From: Gammaproteobacteria bacterium
GTDB lineage: Bacteria > Pseudomonadota > Gammaproteobacteria > Eutrophobiales > Eutrophobiaceae
DNA length: 64,000 nt
Direction of reading: 5' to 3'
NCBI GenBank assembly: GCA_026710545.1
Contig: JAPOQU010000079.1
Coordinates: forward strand, 1 to 64,000
Each line of letters opens with the position of its first letter. Position 1 is the first letter of the stretch. Positions 1 to 8,493 of this stretch are shown here, piece by piece. The notes below the pieces were generated by a model. That model did not search any database and had not been told where the DNA came from. It worked only from the letters and a program-made list of their open reading frames with translations. Both the position numbers and the translations under genes were made by a program.

Positions 1-13
1 CGGTAGAGTGTGA
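1..13 (+). CDS. 3' end of an upstream gene (possibly hyuA), partial
   Basis: The window opens with codons Gly-Arg-Val followed by TGA at 11-13, and this TGA overlaps the ATG of the next gene (13-15). Such an overlap is typical of co-translated hydantoinase/oxoprolinase A and B subunits, so the missing upstream gene is probably hyuA. With only three codons visible this is an inference from context. Confidence 0.25.
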
Positions 14-2307
14 TGACTGATAATACTGATTACGTACTGGGGCCGGCCATTGCCGACTGGGAGGTTTTGAAGAAACCTCTGGCCGTGGACCCTGTCACCT
101 TTGAGATCATCCGCCACAAGCTGGCCGCGATCAATGAAGAACAGGCCCTGGCCCTGAAAGCGGTATCGGTCTCTCCCATCGTCGCCGGCGCCGGCGATTT
201 CAATAATGCGCTGTTCACGGCTGACGGCAGGCTGGCATCCATGGGTCCCCAGGTGGTGTTTCACTCCGGCGCCATGCCGGTCATCCTCAGGCACGTGATG
301 GCAGACTTTGCCGATGAAGAGTTTGCCGAAGGAGATATGTATATCGTCAACGATCCCTACAAAGGCACCGTACACCACCCCGACGTGAGTATTATGGCCC
401 CGTTGTTTTTTCAGGGGCGGCTGGTTGCCTGGGCCGGTGTCACCGCGCACCAGGTGGATATGGGCGGCATGGCCGTCGGTTCCGTCTCGGTGCGGGCTAC
501 GGAAAAGCAGCAGGAAGGCCTGATGATGCCGCCCATGCGTATCGTCGAAAAGGGCAAACTGCGCAAGGACATCTGGCGCATGATCATGAACATGCCCCGC
601 CAGCCGCAAATGGTCGGGCTGGACCTCAGCGGGTTTATCGCCTCCAACGTGGTAGCCCGGGACCGGCTGACCGAACTCATGGAGCAGTACGGCGCGGACA
701 CCGTTTTGACCGTGATGGAAGAGTTGATCCGTTATTCGGAACGAAAAACCCGGGAACACCTGCAAACATTGCCCGATGGCGAGGTCAGGACCTGCGGCTA
801 CCTGGATCATGACGGCAGGGAAAACAAGGTTTACCGCACCGACGTCAGGATTATCAAGAAAGGTGACAGGTTGACCATAGACATGTCCGACTCATCGCCG
901 CAGGCGTCCGGTTATATCAATTGCACGGAGGGTTGCCTGGTAGGCGCCATCTTCGGCGGCGTGGCGCCCCTGTTGGGGTCCGGCATACCCTGGAACCAGG
1001 GCATCCTGAACAGTATCGAGGTGATTGCGCCCAAGGGCCTGATCTGTAACGCCATTGCACCGGCGGCTACCGGCGCCGCAACCATCGGCCAGGGTTGGGT
1101 GATTACGTTGACGACCGCACATGCCATATCGAAGTTGCTGGCGCTGTCCGAGGAGAGCCGGAAACATTCCCAGGGCGTGACCCACGGCACCATGGCGGCG
1201 CTGTTCACCGGCGATACCAACCAGCACGGCGAGCCTTTCGGCAACCAGTTGATCGACGCGCAGGTTGGTGGCGGCGGCGCCAACCCGTTCGCGGACGGCC
1301 TGGACCAGACCGGCTGTTTCGTCTCGCCCAGACCCCACATCCCGAATATCGAATACAATGAGATACACAGCCCGATGCTGTTTCTTTACCGCTCATTCTT
1401 CCCGGACACGGGGGGGGACGGTGAACAGCGCGGCGGCCGCGCGGCCGGCACCGCCTGGACACCCCACGGTGTGGAACGCCTGCGCTGTTCCCTCACCTCC
1501 CACGGCGTTGAAGTGCCGATATCATACGGCCAGTTCGGCGGTTTCCCCGGGGTGTGCAGCAATGCCATGATCATTCATGAGTCGGATATCAGGAGCAAAT
1601 ATGCCCAGGGCGAATTGCCCTTGAAGCTGGAAGACGTGCTCGCGCCTATAGACCTGGATAAGCTGGGAGGGCAGCCGCAGGTACTCGCGGCCAAACAGGA
1701 TGAACTGCCCCTGTTTCCGGGCGACATTGTGCAATATACCTGGCAGGGCGGCGGTGGCTACGGCGACCCGTTACAGCGCGCACCGGAGGCGGTGGCAGCC
1801 GACGTGGCGGCAGGATACATCTCGGCGCGGCGGGCGCTGGACGTGTACGGCGTCGTACCCGGCGAGGACACGGGAAAAACCGGATCGCGTCGCAAACGGA
1901 TGCGGCAACACCGTCTGGCAAACGCCCACCCGCCTTCCCGCACATCAGGCAACCAGCGTGGCACAGGCGCTCCGCTTTCCCGTTTCGGCGCCGGCCTGAT
2001 CCTGGCTCACACGAAAACGGAAGAACTGCAATTCGAATGCGAGTGTGGTCACATCTTCTGTAGCGCCAGGGATAACTGGAAAGATCATGCTGCATATCAC
2101 AGCCTGGAAAGCGATGAGCTCCCGGCAGGGATAAGACTGCATGAGACGATGGAACTGGTCGGGTACTTATGTCCTGCGTGCGGCCGGCAACACTCACTCG
2201 ACGTAAAGCAGAAGGACGCTGCACCGTTGCACGACCTGAAGATAACCCGCTGGGCGGACCGGGAAGAACATCCTGCCGTCATTCCTGCGAAGGCAGGAAC
2301 CCAGTAG
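13..2307 (+). CDS. Hydantoinase B/oxoprolinase-family protein with C-terminal zinc-ribbon (acetone carboxylase gamma-like) extension
   Basis: The first ~620 residues match the HyuB/oxoprolinase B family, whose members work with a HyuA partner on ATP-dependent opening of cyclic amides or, in the acetone/acetophenone carboxylase branch, on carboxylation of ketones. Family-like stretches include VNDPYKGTVHHPDV and the C-terminal WQGGGGYGDP. A basic, low-complexity linker (about residues 620-670) leads to a small cysteine-rich domain with Cys at about 677, 679, 684, 721 and 724 (CxC...C and CPAC), resembling acetone carboxylase gamma subunits. The carboxylase branch is therefore favoured, by inference. 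The last residues (PAKAGTQ) are encoded by a dispersed hairpin repeat, so the natural stop may have been lost. GTG at 10 precedes ATG at 13; ATG is preferred because it overlaps the upstream TGA. Confidence 0.82.
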   Translation: MTDNTDYVLGPAIADWEVLKKPLAVDPVTFEIIRHKLAAINEEQALALKAVSVSPIVAGAGDFNNALFTADGRLASMGPQVVFHSGAMPVILRHVMADFADEEFAEGDMYIVNDPYKGTVHHPDVSIMAPLFFQGRLVAWAGVTAHQVDMGGMAVGSVSVRATEKQQEGLMMPPMRIVEKGKLRKDIWRMIMNMPRQPQMVGLDLSGFIASNVVARDRLTELMEQYGADTVLTVMEELIRYSERKTREHLQTLPDGEVRTCGYLDHDGRENKVYRTDVRIIKKGDRLTIDMSDSSPQASGYINCTEGCLVGAIFGGVAPLLGSGIPWNQGILNSIEVIAPKGLICNAIAPAATGAATIGQGWVITLTTAHAISKLLALSEESRKHSQGVTHGTMAALFTGDTNQHGEPFGNQLIDAQVGGGGANPFADGLDQTGCFVSPRPHIPNIEYNEIHSPMLFLYRSFFPDTGGDGEQRGGRAAGTAWTPHGVERLRCSLTSHGVEVPISYGQFGGFPGVCSNAMIIHESDIRSKYAQGELPLKLEDVLAPIDLDKLGGQPQVLAAKQDELPLFPGDIVQYTWQGGGGYGDPLQRAPEAVAADVAAGYISARRALDVYGVVPGEDTGKTGSRRKRMRQHRLANAHPPSRTSGNQRGTGAPLSRFGAGLILAHTKTEELQFECECGHIFCSARDNWKDHAAYHSLESDELPAGIRLHETMELVGYLCPACGRQHSLDVKQKDAAPLHDLKITRWADREEHPAVIPAKAGTQ
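2282..2299. repeat. Short dispersed hairpin (TTCCTGC/GCAGGAA) forming the tail of the HyuB-like gene
   Basis: A 7-bp perfect inverted repeat with loop GAAG. It belongs to the widespread intergenic class that translates as VIPAKAG. Here it lies inside the last codons of the preceding gene. Confidence 0.6.
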
Positions 2308-2321
2308 ATAATATCTTCTTC

Positions 2322-2371
2322 CGCCGCAGGGGACAGACTTCGCCGCAGGGGACAGACTTAAGTCTGTCCCC
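2322..2371. repeat. GGGGACAG-family palindrome with tandemly duplicated left arm
   Basis: Positions 2348-2371 form a perfect 24-nt palindrome whose half is GGGGACAGACTT. The 19-bp unit CGCCGCAGGGGACAGACTT occurs twice in tandem at 2322-2340 and 2341-2359, so the left arm is duplicated. Related palindromes occur at 19837 and 43519. It fills the gap between the HyuB-like gene and the MFS gene and could also act as a transcription-attenuating hairpin. Confidence 0.8.
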
Positions 2372-2430
2372 GGAGGTTGCCCAGCGGACAACGAAGGTGC
2401 CTCAGAGCCTGTCCTTTGTTACCATAAACC

Positions 2431-3690
2431 ATGCAAACAAAACCACAGTTCAAATTCTTCTTCGGCTCAAGCATCGTCCTGGCCTGCTTCGTCGGCATGA
2501 TCGGCAATACGGGAGTGCTCCTGTTTGCCGGGACAGGCGTGCTGATCAAGCCCCTGACCCAGGAGTTCGGCTGGAGTCGCGGCGATGTATCCCTGGCCCT
2601 GACCCTGCTCACCGTCGGCATTGCCGTGGGGGTGCTGGTGAGCGGCAGGCTGATAGACCGCTACGGCGCCAGGCGGGTGCTTTGCGCGTCCATTCTCTTG
2701 TCCCTCCTGGTCATACTGACAGGACCGTTGTACGTCGCCACCCTGCCCCTGTTTTACACCATGATGCTTCTTGCCGCGGTGGTCGGCGCGCCGACCAACA
2801 CGATCGGCTATGCGCGCGTGATTTCCGACTGGTTCGACAAGCGCAGGGGACTGTTCATCGGCATTAATTCAGCCGGGATCGGCCTGGGTTTTACCCTTGC
2901 GCCCCTGGTATGCAACTGGGCCATAGGCATCGGCGGTTGGCGCGCGGGTTATTTCAGCCTGGGCCTGTTCCTGCTGGTTATCGTATTCCCCACGGTTTAC
3001 TTTCTCCTCATTGATAAACCCCAGGACGTGGGCCTGTTGCCGGACGGCGCCCCGAAAAGCACAACCGGCGAGCAGGAGGCTGCGGATACGAACGGTCACC
3101 TGTCGCTGGGCGAGGCGCTCAGGACCCGCGTGTTCTGGCTCATGATCATCATCGTTTCCTGCATCGCCTTTTCGCTGAACGGCATCTTCAGCCAGTTGGC
3201 CGCCTTGCTGACCGACCGGGGCATTGACATGACCACGGCTGCGCTGGTCGTCTCCACCATGGGTATGAGCATGGCCGTCGCCCGCGTAGTTGTCGGTTAT
3301 ATTATCGATAAACTGTTTGCGCCCATGGTGGCGGTCGGCGTTTTTATCTCGGTATTGCTCGGTGTCGGGTTGCTGATCTACGGGCAACACCTGAGCTTAT
3401 ACATTATTGCCGCCATCCTGATGGGGGTCGGTATCGGAACGGAAAGCGACCTCATGGTGTTCCTGACCGGCCGCTATTTCGGGTTGCGCCACTTCGGGAC
3501 GATCTTTTCCTGGGTCTTCATCGCCCACATGACCGGCACCAGCTTTGGGCCTTATATCATGGGGAGTTCCTATGACCTCCATGGCAGCTATATTCCCATA
3601 CTCCAGGTATGCCTCGGCCTGCTGGCTTTGGCTACGGTCCTGTTTGCGTTTCTGGGGAGATACGACCAGTTTACCCGCAGCAAGACGTAA
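2431..3690 (+). CDS. Major facilitator superfamily transporter (monocarboxylate/oxalate-formate antiporter-like)
   Basis: A 419-residue inner-membrane protein with about twelve hydrophobic segments arranged as two six-helix halves around a hydrophilic loop (about residues 200-225). The loop after helix 2 carries SGRLIDRYGARRVL, the typical MFS motif A region (G-x-x-x-D-R-x-G-R-R), and the second half repeats it as VVGYIIDKL. Overall character is closest to the monocarboxylate-porter/OxlT group. A likely role is uptake or export of an organic acid related to the neighbouring HyuB-type or amidohydrolase enzymes; substrate is not readable from sequence. No clear Shine-Dalgarno precedes the ATG, so the start is uncertain by a few codons. 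Confidence 0.85.
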   Translation: MQTKPQFKFFFGSSIVLACFVGMIGNTGVLLFAGTGVLIKPLTQEFGWSRGDVSLALTLLTVGIAVGVLVSGRLIDRYGARRVLCASILLSLLVILTGPLYVATLPLFYTMMLLAAVVGAPTNTIGYARVISDWFDKRRGLFIGINSAGIGLGFTLAPLVCNWAIGIGGWRAGYFSLGLFLLVIVFPTVYFLLIDKPQDVGLLPDGAPKSTTGEQEAADTNGHLSLGEALRTRVFWLMIIIVSCIAFSLNGIFSQLAALLTDRGIDMTTAALVVSTMGMSMAVARVVVGYIIDKLFAPMVAVGVFISVLLGVGLLIYGQHLSLYIIAAILMGVGIGTESDLMVFLTGRYFGLRHFGTIFSWVFIAHMTGTSFGPYIMGSSYDLHGSYIPILQVCLGLLALATVLFAFLGRYDQFTRSKT

Positions 3691-3693
3691 CTG

Positions 3694-4977
3694 CTATTTC
3701 CGGTAAAAAATCTCCCGCTCGTTATCCAGGTCCAGGTAACGATCACGAAGCCGGGTTGATCTTGATGTCATCGGGATAATTTTACCTTTCACGAGCACCT
3801 GCTCTGCCAGGGTCATGATTTCCAGGGGGTCGCCATCCCATATAACCAGGGTGGCCTGTTTCCCCGGTTCCAGGCTGCCTGCCTGGTCGGCAAATCCAAA
3901 TACGGTGGCCGGGTTTAACGTCATGGCCTTGAGCGCGGCTGTCTTATCCATGCCATAGGCAACCGCGTTACCCGCGGCCTGGCGCACCAGGAATGCATTA
4001 TGGGTATGCAGGAAATCCACCCCGGTAAACAATACCGTTACCCCGGCCGCATCCAGCAAGGCTGCCGCATCCAGCCTTGCCGCCAGTTGATCAAAATCTA
4101 TCGGCAGGTTGGCCATGGGGTCGATAATGACCGCGACGTCTGCTTCGGCTAACTTATCAGCCACGCGCCATGCTTCACTGGCTCCGGCGATAACAAGTTT
4201 GAAACCAGATTGCCTTTTCAATTCCAGCAGCACTTCGATATCACTGGCGCGGTGCACATTCACCACCAGGGGTAAATTCCCGTCGATAACGGGTATGAGC
4301 GCTTCCAGGTCATGAACTCCCAGTGACAAGTCCCGCCAGTTACCTGACATTACGGCATGGCGGTTTGTCCTGTACTCTTGTGTATCCGCCAGGGCCTGCT
4401 GCATTTTCAGGTACGAAGATGCCCGGGAGCCTCCTCCCGCTTCGCTGGAACTGCTGCCCAGGCGCGCAAACATTGCCGCTGACTTATTCAAAATCGATGA
4501 CGGCTTGCCAAGTTGAAGAACGATGCCTTGTCCCGCAAACACGCGCTGATTCGATTCGGGCGCGACGACCGCATGGGTCAATCCATGAATCAAATTATGC
4601 GGCAACAATGTTGAACCGGGATTGACGGCAGGAAAAATATTAAACGCCGAGCTGAATTGCTCATCCGCGGTCGATACGTCATCCGTCCCTTCGACCTGAC
4701 TTATTTCCATGACGCCGAGGTAGGTATACGCGTTGATTAAACCCGGTGTGACCTGTTTATCGCTTGCATCTATGACTTTTCCGACGGAGGATGGATCAAT
4801 ATCAGTACCCAAGGCGGCAATGGCTCCGTCTCTAATCAGTATGTCTGCATTTTCCAGGGTCCCGGCGCCGGTCAAGGTATGGATAGAGGCATTTGTTATC
4901 AATATCTCCCCGGCGGGTACAGGAACTGTGAGAAAGACAAAAGCAATGGAAACGATTAGTTTGATGCCGCGTCTCAT
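3694..4977 (-). CDS. Exported amidohydrolase-like protein lacking the HxH metal ligands
   Basis: A 427-residue protein with an N-terminal signal peptide (MRRGIKLIVSIAFVFLTVPVPAG). It has the amidohydrolase fold signature: an N-terminal beta-sandwich segment, ...KQVTPGLINAYTYLGV, and a C-terminal GSLEPGKQATLVIWDGDPLE segment. Where active family members have HxH after the PGL(I/V)D strand, this one has Tyr84-Thr-Tyr86, and later metal-binding His positions also look replaced (VIAGASEAW). It is probably catalytically dead or altered, and may be a structural partner of the intact upstream paralogue. The upstream gene overlaps it by 4 bp (ATGA at 4974-4977), implying translational coupling and equal dosage. 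Confidence 0.8.
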   Translation of the reverse strand: MRRGIKLIVSIAFVFLTVPVPAGEILITNASIHTLTGAGTLENADILIRDGAIAALGTDIDPSSVGKVIDASDKQVTPGLINAYTYLGVMEISQVEGTDDVSTADEQFSSAFNIFPAVNPGSTLLPHNLIHGLTHAVVAPESNQRVFAGQGIVLQLGKPSSILNKSAAMFARLGSSSSEAGGGSRASSYLKMQQALADTQEYRTNRHAVMSGNWRDLSLGVHDLEALIPVIDGNLPLVVNVHRASDIEVLLELKRQSGFKLVIAGASEAWRVADKLAEADVAVIIDPMANLPIDFDQLAARLDAAALLDAAGVTVLFTGVDFLHTHNAFLVRQAAGNAVAYGMDKTAALKAMTLNPATVFGFADQAGSLEPGKQATLVIWDGDPLEIMTLAEQVLVKGKIIPMTSRSTRLRDRYLDLDNEREIFYRK

Positions 4978-6380
4978 AATCGTTCATCCGTCGGGTCGAT
5001 AATGCCAAGATCAAAATCCGTGACGGGCTGCCGGGTCTCATCCAGCCGGTCATAAATCAAAACCCCGTCAATGAATACCTTCTCCGTTTTACTGTAGACA
5101 CTGAAGGGGTCTCCGTCCCATAACACCAGATCAGCCATTTTTCCAACTTCCAGGCTGCCTGTCAGGGCATCGATACCCAATGCCCTGGCAGGATTGCTGG
5201 TAATCCAGTTGATGGCGTGGGCGCGGGTAATGTGATAACCCGCATCGATACCGGCAGCCATTGCCTTTGCCGCTTCCTGGTTCAGATGCTGTACGGTTAT
5301 CGCAGAATCAGAGTGCACGATGGCGCAGGCGCCGGCTGCATCCACCATGGCTACGTTGCCTTCCACCATGTCATAAGCTTCGTGCTTGAAACCCCACCAC
5401 TCCGGCCACATCGCCGCGCAAATATCATGCTCGGCCAGGAGATCTGCGACCTTGTACGCCTCAACGGCATGGTGAAAAGCCGTAACCTTGTAATTAAACT
5501 CCCTGGCGATATCGATCATCACCGCCATCTCTTCACCCCGGTAACAATGATTGTGCACCAGGATGTTTCCGCGTAAGACTTCGGCCAGGGTTTCCAGCTG
5601 CAGATCTCTCAGTGGCGGGTCAGTTTCTTCTCCTTGCGCCTGTTTCCCGGCATAGGATTCCTGTTTGTTGACGTAGTCTGAAGCCTCTATCCATGCCGTT
5701 CGATAACCGGCAACATTAGCCATCCTTGATGCCGGCGTCTGTTTCAGCTCTCCGCCATAGACACGCTTGGGATTTTCACCGCAGGCCATCTTCAAACTGT
5801 AAGGCGCGCCCGGGAATTTCATCTCCTGGACGGTACGTGAAGGAATGTTTTTCAGGGTAACTCCCCTGCCGCCAAACAGATTCGCGGAACCCGGCAGGAT
5901 TTGTAACGTGGTAACCCCGCCGGCCAATGCCAGGGTAAATTGCGGGTCCTGCGTCCAGACGGAGTGTTCCGCATAGACCTGGGCCGTATTCGGACTGGTA
6001 ATCTCATTACCATCGAGGTTCCCTTCATGGCTGGGCGCCGGATAAACGCCAAGGTGCGAATGTACGTCAATCAATCCCGGTGTTATCCACTTGCCCGAAG
6101 CGTCGATGACAACGGCGCTCCCGGGCGCATCGATTTCCCGCCCTATGGCGCTGATCTTTCCATCAATGAGTAAAATTGATGTGTTATCAAGCCGGCTGCC
6201 GGTTCCGGTCAGTAACGTAGCATTACTCAACAGGACCGGGCTGGTTGCTGCCGGTGTGTAGGTGCTGGGGAAAGGGTCTTCCTGCCCGGTAATGACATCG
6301 GGTTTATCCGTGCATGCGCTATTCAACGCCAATGCAAGCAATAAGGCACAGAATCCTGGTATTCCAGGCTGGTTATTCAT
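4974..6380 (-). CDS. Amidohydrolase (imidazolonepropionase-like), predicted lipoprotein
   Basis: A 468-residue metal-dependent hydrolase with a lipoprotein signal (lipobox LNSAC, Cys23), so it is likely anchored on the periplasmic face. The first metal motif is intact: GLIDVHSHLGV with His107 and His109. Further candidate ligands occur in ILVHNHCY, AFHHAVEAY and IVHSDSA, in the order expected for the amidohydrolase superfamily. The C-terminus GSLEVGKMADLVLWDGDPFSVYSKTEKVFIDG is diagnostic. Substrates of this periplasmic group are often dipeptides or cyclic amides, but none can be named here. It is the first gene of a two-gene operon with its degenerate paralogue. Confidence 0.88.
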   Translation of the reverse strand: MNNQPGIPGFCALLLALALNSACTDKPDVITGQEDPFPSTYTPAATSPVLLSNATLLTGTGSRLDNTSILLIDGKISAIGREIDAPGSAVVIDASGKWITPGLIDVHSHLGVYPAPSHEGNLDGNEITSPNTAQVYAEHSVWTQDPQFTLALAGGVTTLQILPGSANLFGGRGVTLKNIPSRTVQEMKFPGAPYSLKMACGENPKRVYGGELKQTPASRMANVAGYRTAWIEASDYVNKQESYAGKQAQGEETDPPLRDLQLETLAEVLRGNILVHNHCYRGEEMAVMIDIAREFNYKVTAFHHAVEAYKVADLLAEHDICAAMWPEWWGFKHEAYDMVEGNVAMVDAAGACAIVHSDSAITVQHLNQEAAKAMAAGIDAGYHITRAHAINWITSNPARALGIDALTGSLEVGKMADLVLWDGDPFSVYSKTEKVFIDGVLIYDRLDETRQPVTDFDLGIIDPTDERL

Positions 6381-6466
6381 AACTTATTATCGCTTTCCTT
6401 TCATGGTAAATCAAAAGGTGGCCTGTCCGAACAGCCATGAAGTCCTGTTATTTGACATGGCGGGAT

Positions 6467-7567
6467 TTAACGTTTTCCCCGCAACCCCTTCTCCTCCAAC
6501 CTGGGCAGCACCTCGTCACGGAAATAGGGGAACTCCCCGACAAAGTCCACGAACGACAGGGTGGCGCCGGCACAACCGATCTCATGGAGTCTTTCCAGTT
6601 CGACCACGACCTTGTCCGGCGTTCCGACCAGCGGCATCCCGCCATGCCCGCCGGCCATCCTCTCGCGTAACATCTTGATCACCTCCTTGGGAAAGGATTC
6701 GGCGTTGGCGAACATCAGTTCGATTACGCGGTCCACAGCGGTCCAGTCGGCATTGTCACGGGCGTAATAGTCGTGGAACTCGTCCGCTTCCTTTTGCGTG
6801 GGGCGGCAGACAACGTAGGTCAGGGCGAAAACACCAACCTCCCTGCCTAACGCCCTGGCCTGCTGTTTCAGTTCCCGGATGTCTGTTCTTGATTTCTCAT
6901 GCTCGATCACCGGTGTAAACAGGTAGTTCGCGTTCCGGGTGGCAAACGCCTTGCCTTCTTTGGAACCACCGGCATTAAAAATGGGGATAGTACCGTTGAC
7001 CGGTTTGGGGAAACTGTGGACGCCCTTGAGCTGGTAGAACTCGCCGTCCCAGTCAAAATCCCCCGTGCTGTCCGACCAGCATTTTTTTACAATGTCGTAC
7101 CACTCCTGTCCCAGCCGATAACGTGTCTCGTGATCGCCGGGCAGTTTAAACCCCAGTGCTTCATACTCCGGTTTGTTCCAGCCGCAGACGATATTGACGC
7201 CGGCGCGTCCGTGGCCTATCTGATCCAGGGTAGCCAGTTGTTTCGCGGCAATGACGGGGTTGTGGAAACCGGTGTGTGTCGTGGCAAATATTGTGATGTT
7301 CCTGGTCCGGGCCAGCAGGCCCGCGGCCCAGGTCAGGGTCTCCAGTACGTTGTGTTGAAAATTGGTCGCGCCGCCGTAACCGATCCAGCGGGCGATGGGC
7401 AACTGGAATTCCAGGCCGGCCGCATCAGTGAGTTGCGCCTGTTTCAGGTTGTTGTCCCAGGAACTGTCCCAGCGTTCCTCGATCCCGGTCATGGCCTGGC
7501 CGCTGGAGCAGTTTGCGGAAAAGATCCCCAGTTTTAATTTGTTTTTGCTGTCGAGTAAGGCGGACAT
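6467..7567 (-). CDS. LLM-class flavin-dependent monooxygenase (RutA-like)
   Basis: A 366-residue TIM-barrel flavoprotein of the bacterial luciferase-like family. It shares with RutA-type pyrimidine monooxygenases the stretch from YGGATNFQHNVLE through ITIFATTHTGFHNPVIAAKQLATLD to GRAGVNIVCGWNKPEYEALG, which covers FMN-binding and active-site loops, plus a late insertion and FVDFVGEFPYF near the end. It would use FMNH2 from a separate reductase and O2 to open or oxidise a small heteroatom-containing substrate. No reductase gene lies beside it. Its co-location with HyuB-type and amidohydrolase genes suggests nitrogen-compound catabolism; that link is inference. Confidence 0.85.
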   Translation of the reverse strand: MSALLDSKNKLKLGIFSANCSSGQAMTGIEERWDSSWDNNLKQAQLTDAAGLEFQLPIARWIGYGGATNFQHNVLETLTWAAGLLARTRNITIFATTHTGFHNPVIAAKQLATLDQIGHGRAGVNIVCGWNKPEYEALGFKLPGDHETRYRLGQEWYDIVKKCWSDSTGDFDWDGEFYQLKGVHSFPKPVNGTIPIFNAGGSKEGKAFATRNANYLFTPVIEHEKSRTDIRELKQQARALGREVGVFALTYVVCRPTQKEADEFHDYYARDNADWTAVDRVIELMFANAESFPKEVIKMLRERMAGGHGGMPLVGTPDKVVVELERLHEIGCAGATLSFVDFVGEFPYFRDEVLPRLEEKGLRGKR

Positions 7568-7655
7568 GAAACCGTACCAGGATACGGCGTTACTAAACCA
7601 GACTCCGGGATGAGGTAGTTCCGTTTACCGGATAATCAGGATAAATCATCTACCG

Positions 7656-8042
7656 TTACCACAACCTATTGACGCCGTAGCTGTCGAACACCGCATCGAC
7701 GGATACAACCGCCAGTTCACGCGCCAAGGCCTGGGCAATGAGCATCCGATCAAACGGGTCGCGATGAGGACCGGGCAAGCGTCCGGCGCTTTCAGCATCA
7801 GCGACGCTGATTGCCAGTTCCTCAAAACCCTGGCCGGCGATGTGACCGGCGACGTCGACCGCCACGACTTCACCGCCGGGAAGTCTGCCAATACGGAATT
7901 TAGTGGCAATTTCCCAGGCGGATACTGCACTGACGATGATGTCGTTTTCCTCGTCCAGGATCAAACGACGCGCCGTTTCGGAAAGACGCCCACTATCCGC
8001 GATCCACCACAGAAACGCGTGGGTATCCAGCATGACTCGCAC
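7656..8042 (-). CDS. PIN-domain toxin (VapC-type ribonuclease)
   Basis: A ~125-residue PIN-domain protein beginning near MLDTHAFLWW, with the acidic residues of the family (Asp in LDTH, Glu in SAWEIATK, Asp in HRDPFDRMLIAQA). PIN toxins are Mg-dependent RNases that cleave tRNA or rRNA. Start choice: a GTG at 8042-8040 follows the antitoxin stop (8047-8045) by two bases, and an ATG lies at 8033; a longer reading from 8060 would overlap the antitoxin. Pairing with the upstream Phd-type gene indicates a type II module. Confidence 0.85.
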   Translation of the reverse strand: MRVMLDTHAFLWWIADSGRLSETARRLILDEENDIIVSAVSAWEIATKFRIGRLPGGEVVAVDVAGHIAGQGFEELAISVADAESAGRLPGPHRDPFDRMLIAQALARELAVVSVDAVFDSYGVNRLW

Positions 8043-8044
8043 CG

Positions 8045-8278
8045 CTATTGGCCTTCCCACTCAGCCAGTTCATAGTCCGGCAACGGCTCGAAGAAGCTGT
8101 CAGGAATGACGACCTTCCCCTTGAGAACGTCAGCCTGCCGTTTACTCCGGGGCTTGCAGCCGACGAGACGCGCGACGGGCTCGCCCCGACGGGCTATAAC
8201 GACATCCTCGCCGGCCTCGACCCGCGCCAACAGTCGGGAAAGCTGGGTTTTGGCTTGATGAACATTAACGACGAACAT
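8045..8278 (-). CDS. Phd/YefM-family antitoxin
   Basis: A 77-residue antitoxin starting MFVVNVHQAKTQLSRLL, the classical Phd/YefM N-terminal DNA-binding and dimerisation fold, followed by ARRGEPVARLV and an acidic C-terminal toxin-binding tail (FFEPLPDYELAEWEGQ). The ATG at 8278 fits the family better than the in-frame ATG four codons upstream. It lies immediately upstream of the PIN toxin on the same strand, and normally such proteins repress their own operon. Confidence 0.88.
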   Translation of the reverse strand: MFVVNVHQAKTQLSRLLARVEAGEDVVIARRGEPVARLVGCKPRSKRQADVLKGKVVIPDSFFEPLPDYELAEWEGQ

Positions 8279-8341
8279 GACGCTCCACATCGGCTGTGAC
8301 TAACCTAGCTAATAAAGTAGCCTAAATTTGGGATAAATTCA

Positions 8342-8458
8342 AGGGAGATTGGGGTCAGGGAGATTGGGGTCAGGTCGCACATTGCACATACGAAGGTCTA
8401 TCACGTTCTGATATTTATCGCTTGTTTGTGCAATATGCGACCTGACCCCAATCTCCCT
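8342..8458. repeat. Long GGGGTCAG-family hairpin with duplicated left edge
   Basis: Arms 8357-8388 and 8427-8458 are complementary over 32 bp with a single mismatch, around a 38-nt loop. The outer 15 bp of the left arm (AGGGAGATTGGGGTC) is tandemly duplicated at 8342-8356. Relatives occur at 22412 and 60472. It fills the space between the divergent toxin-antitoxin pair and hsdM, so it marks the left edge of the defence island. Confidence 0.85.
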
Positions 8459-8493
8459 ACACTATTGTTGACTATCATCCCTGTCAAGCCATA

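Noticed and set aside
2322-2371. Start of a CRISPR array (tandem 19-bp repeats)
   Set aside because: Only two directly adjacent copies without spacers; the unit is the duplicated arm of a palindrome.
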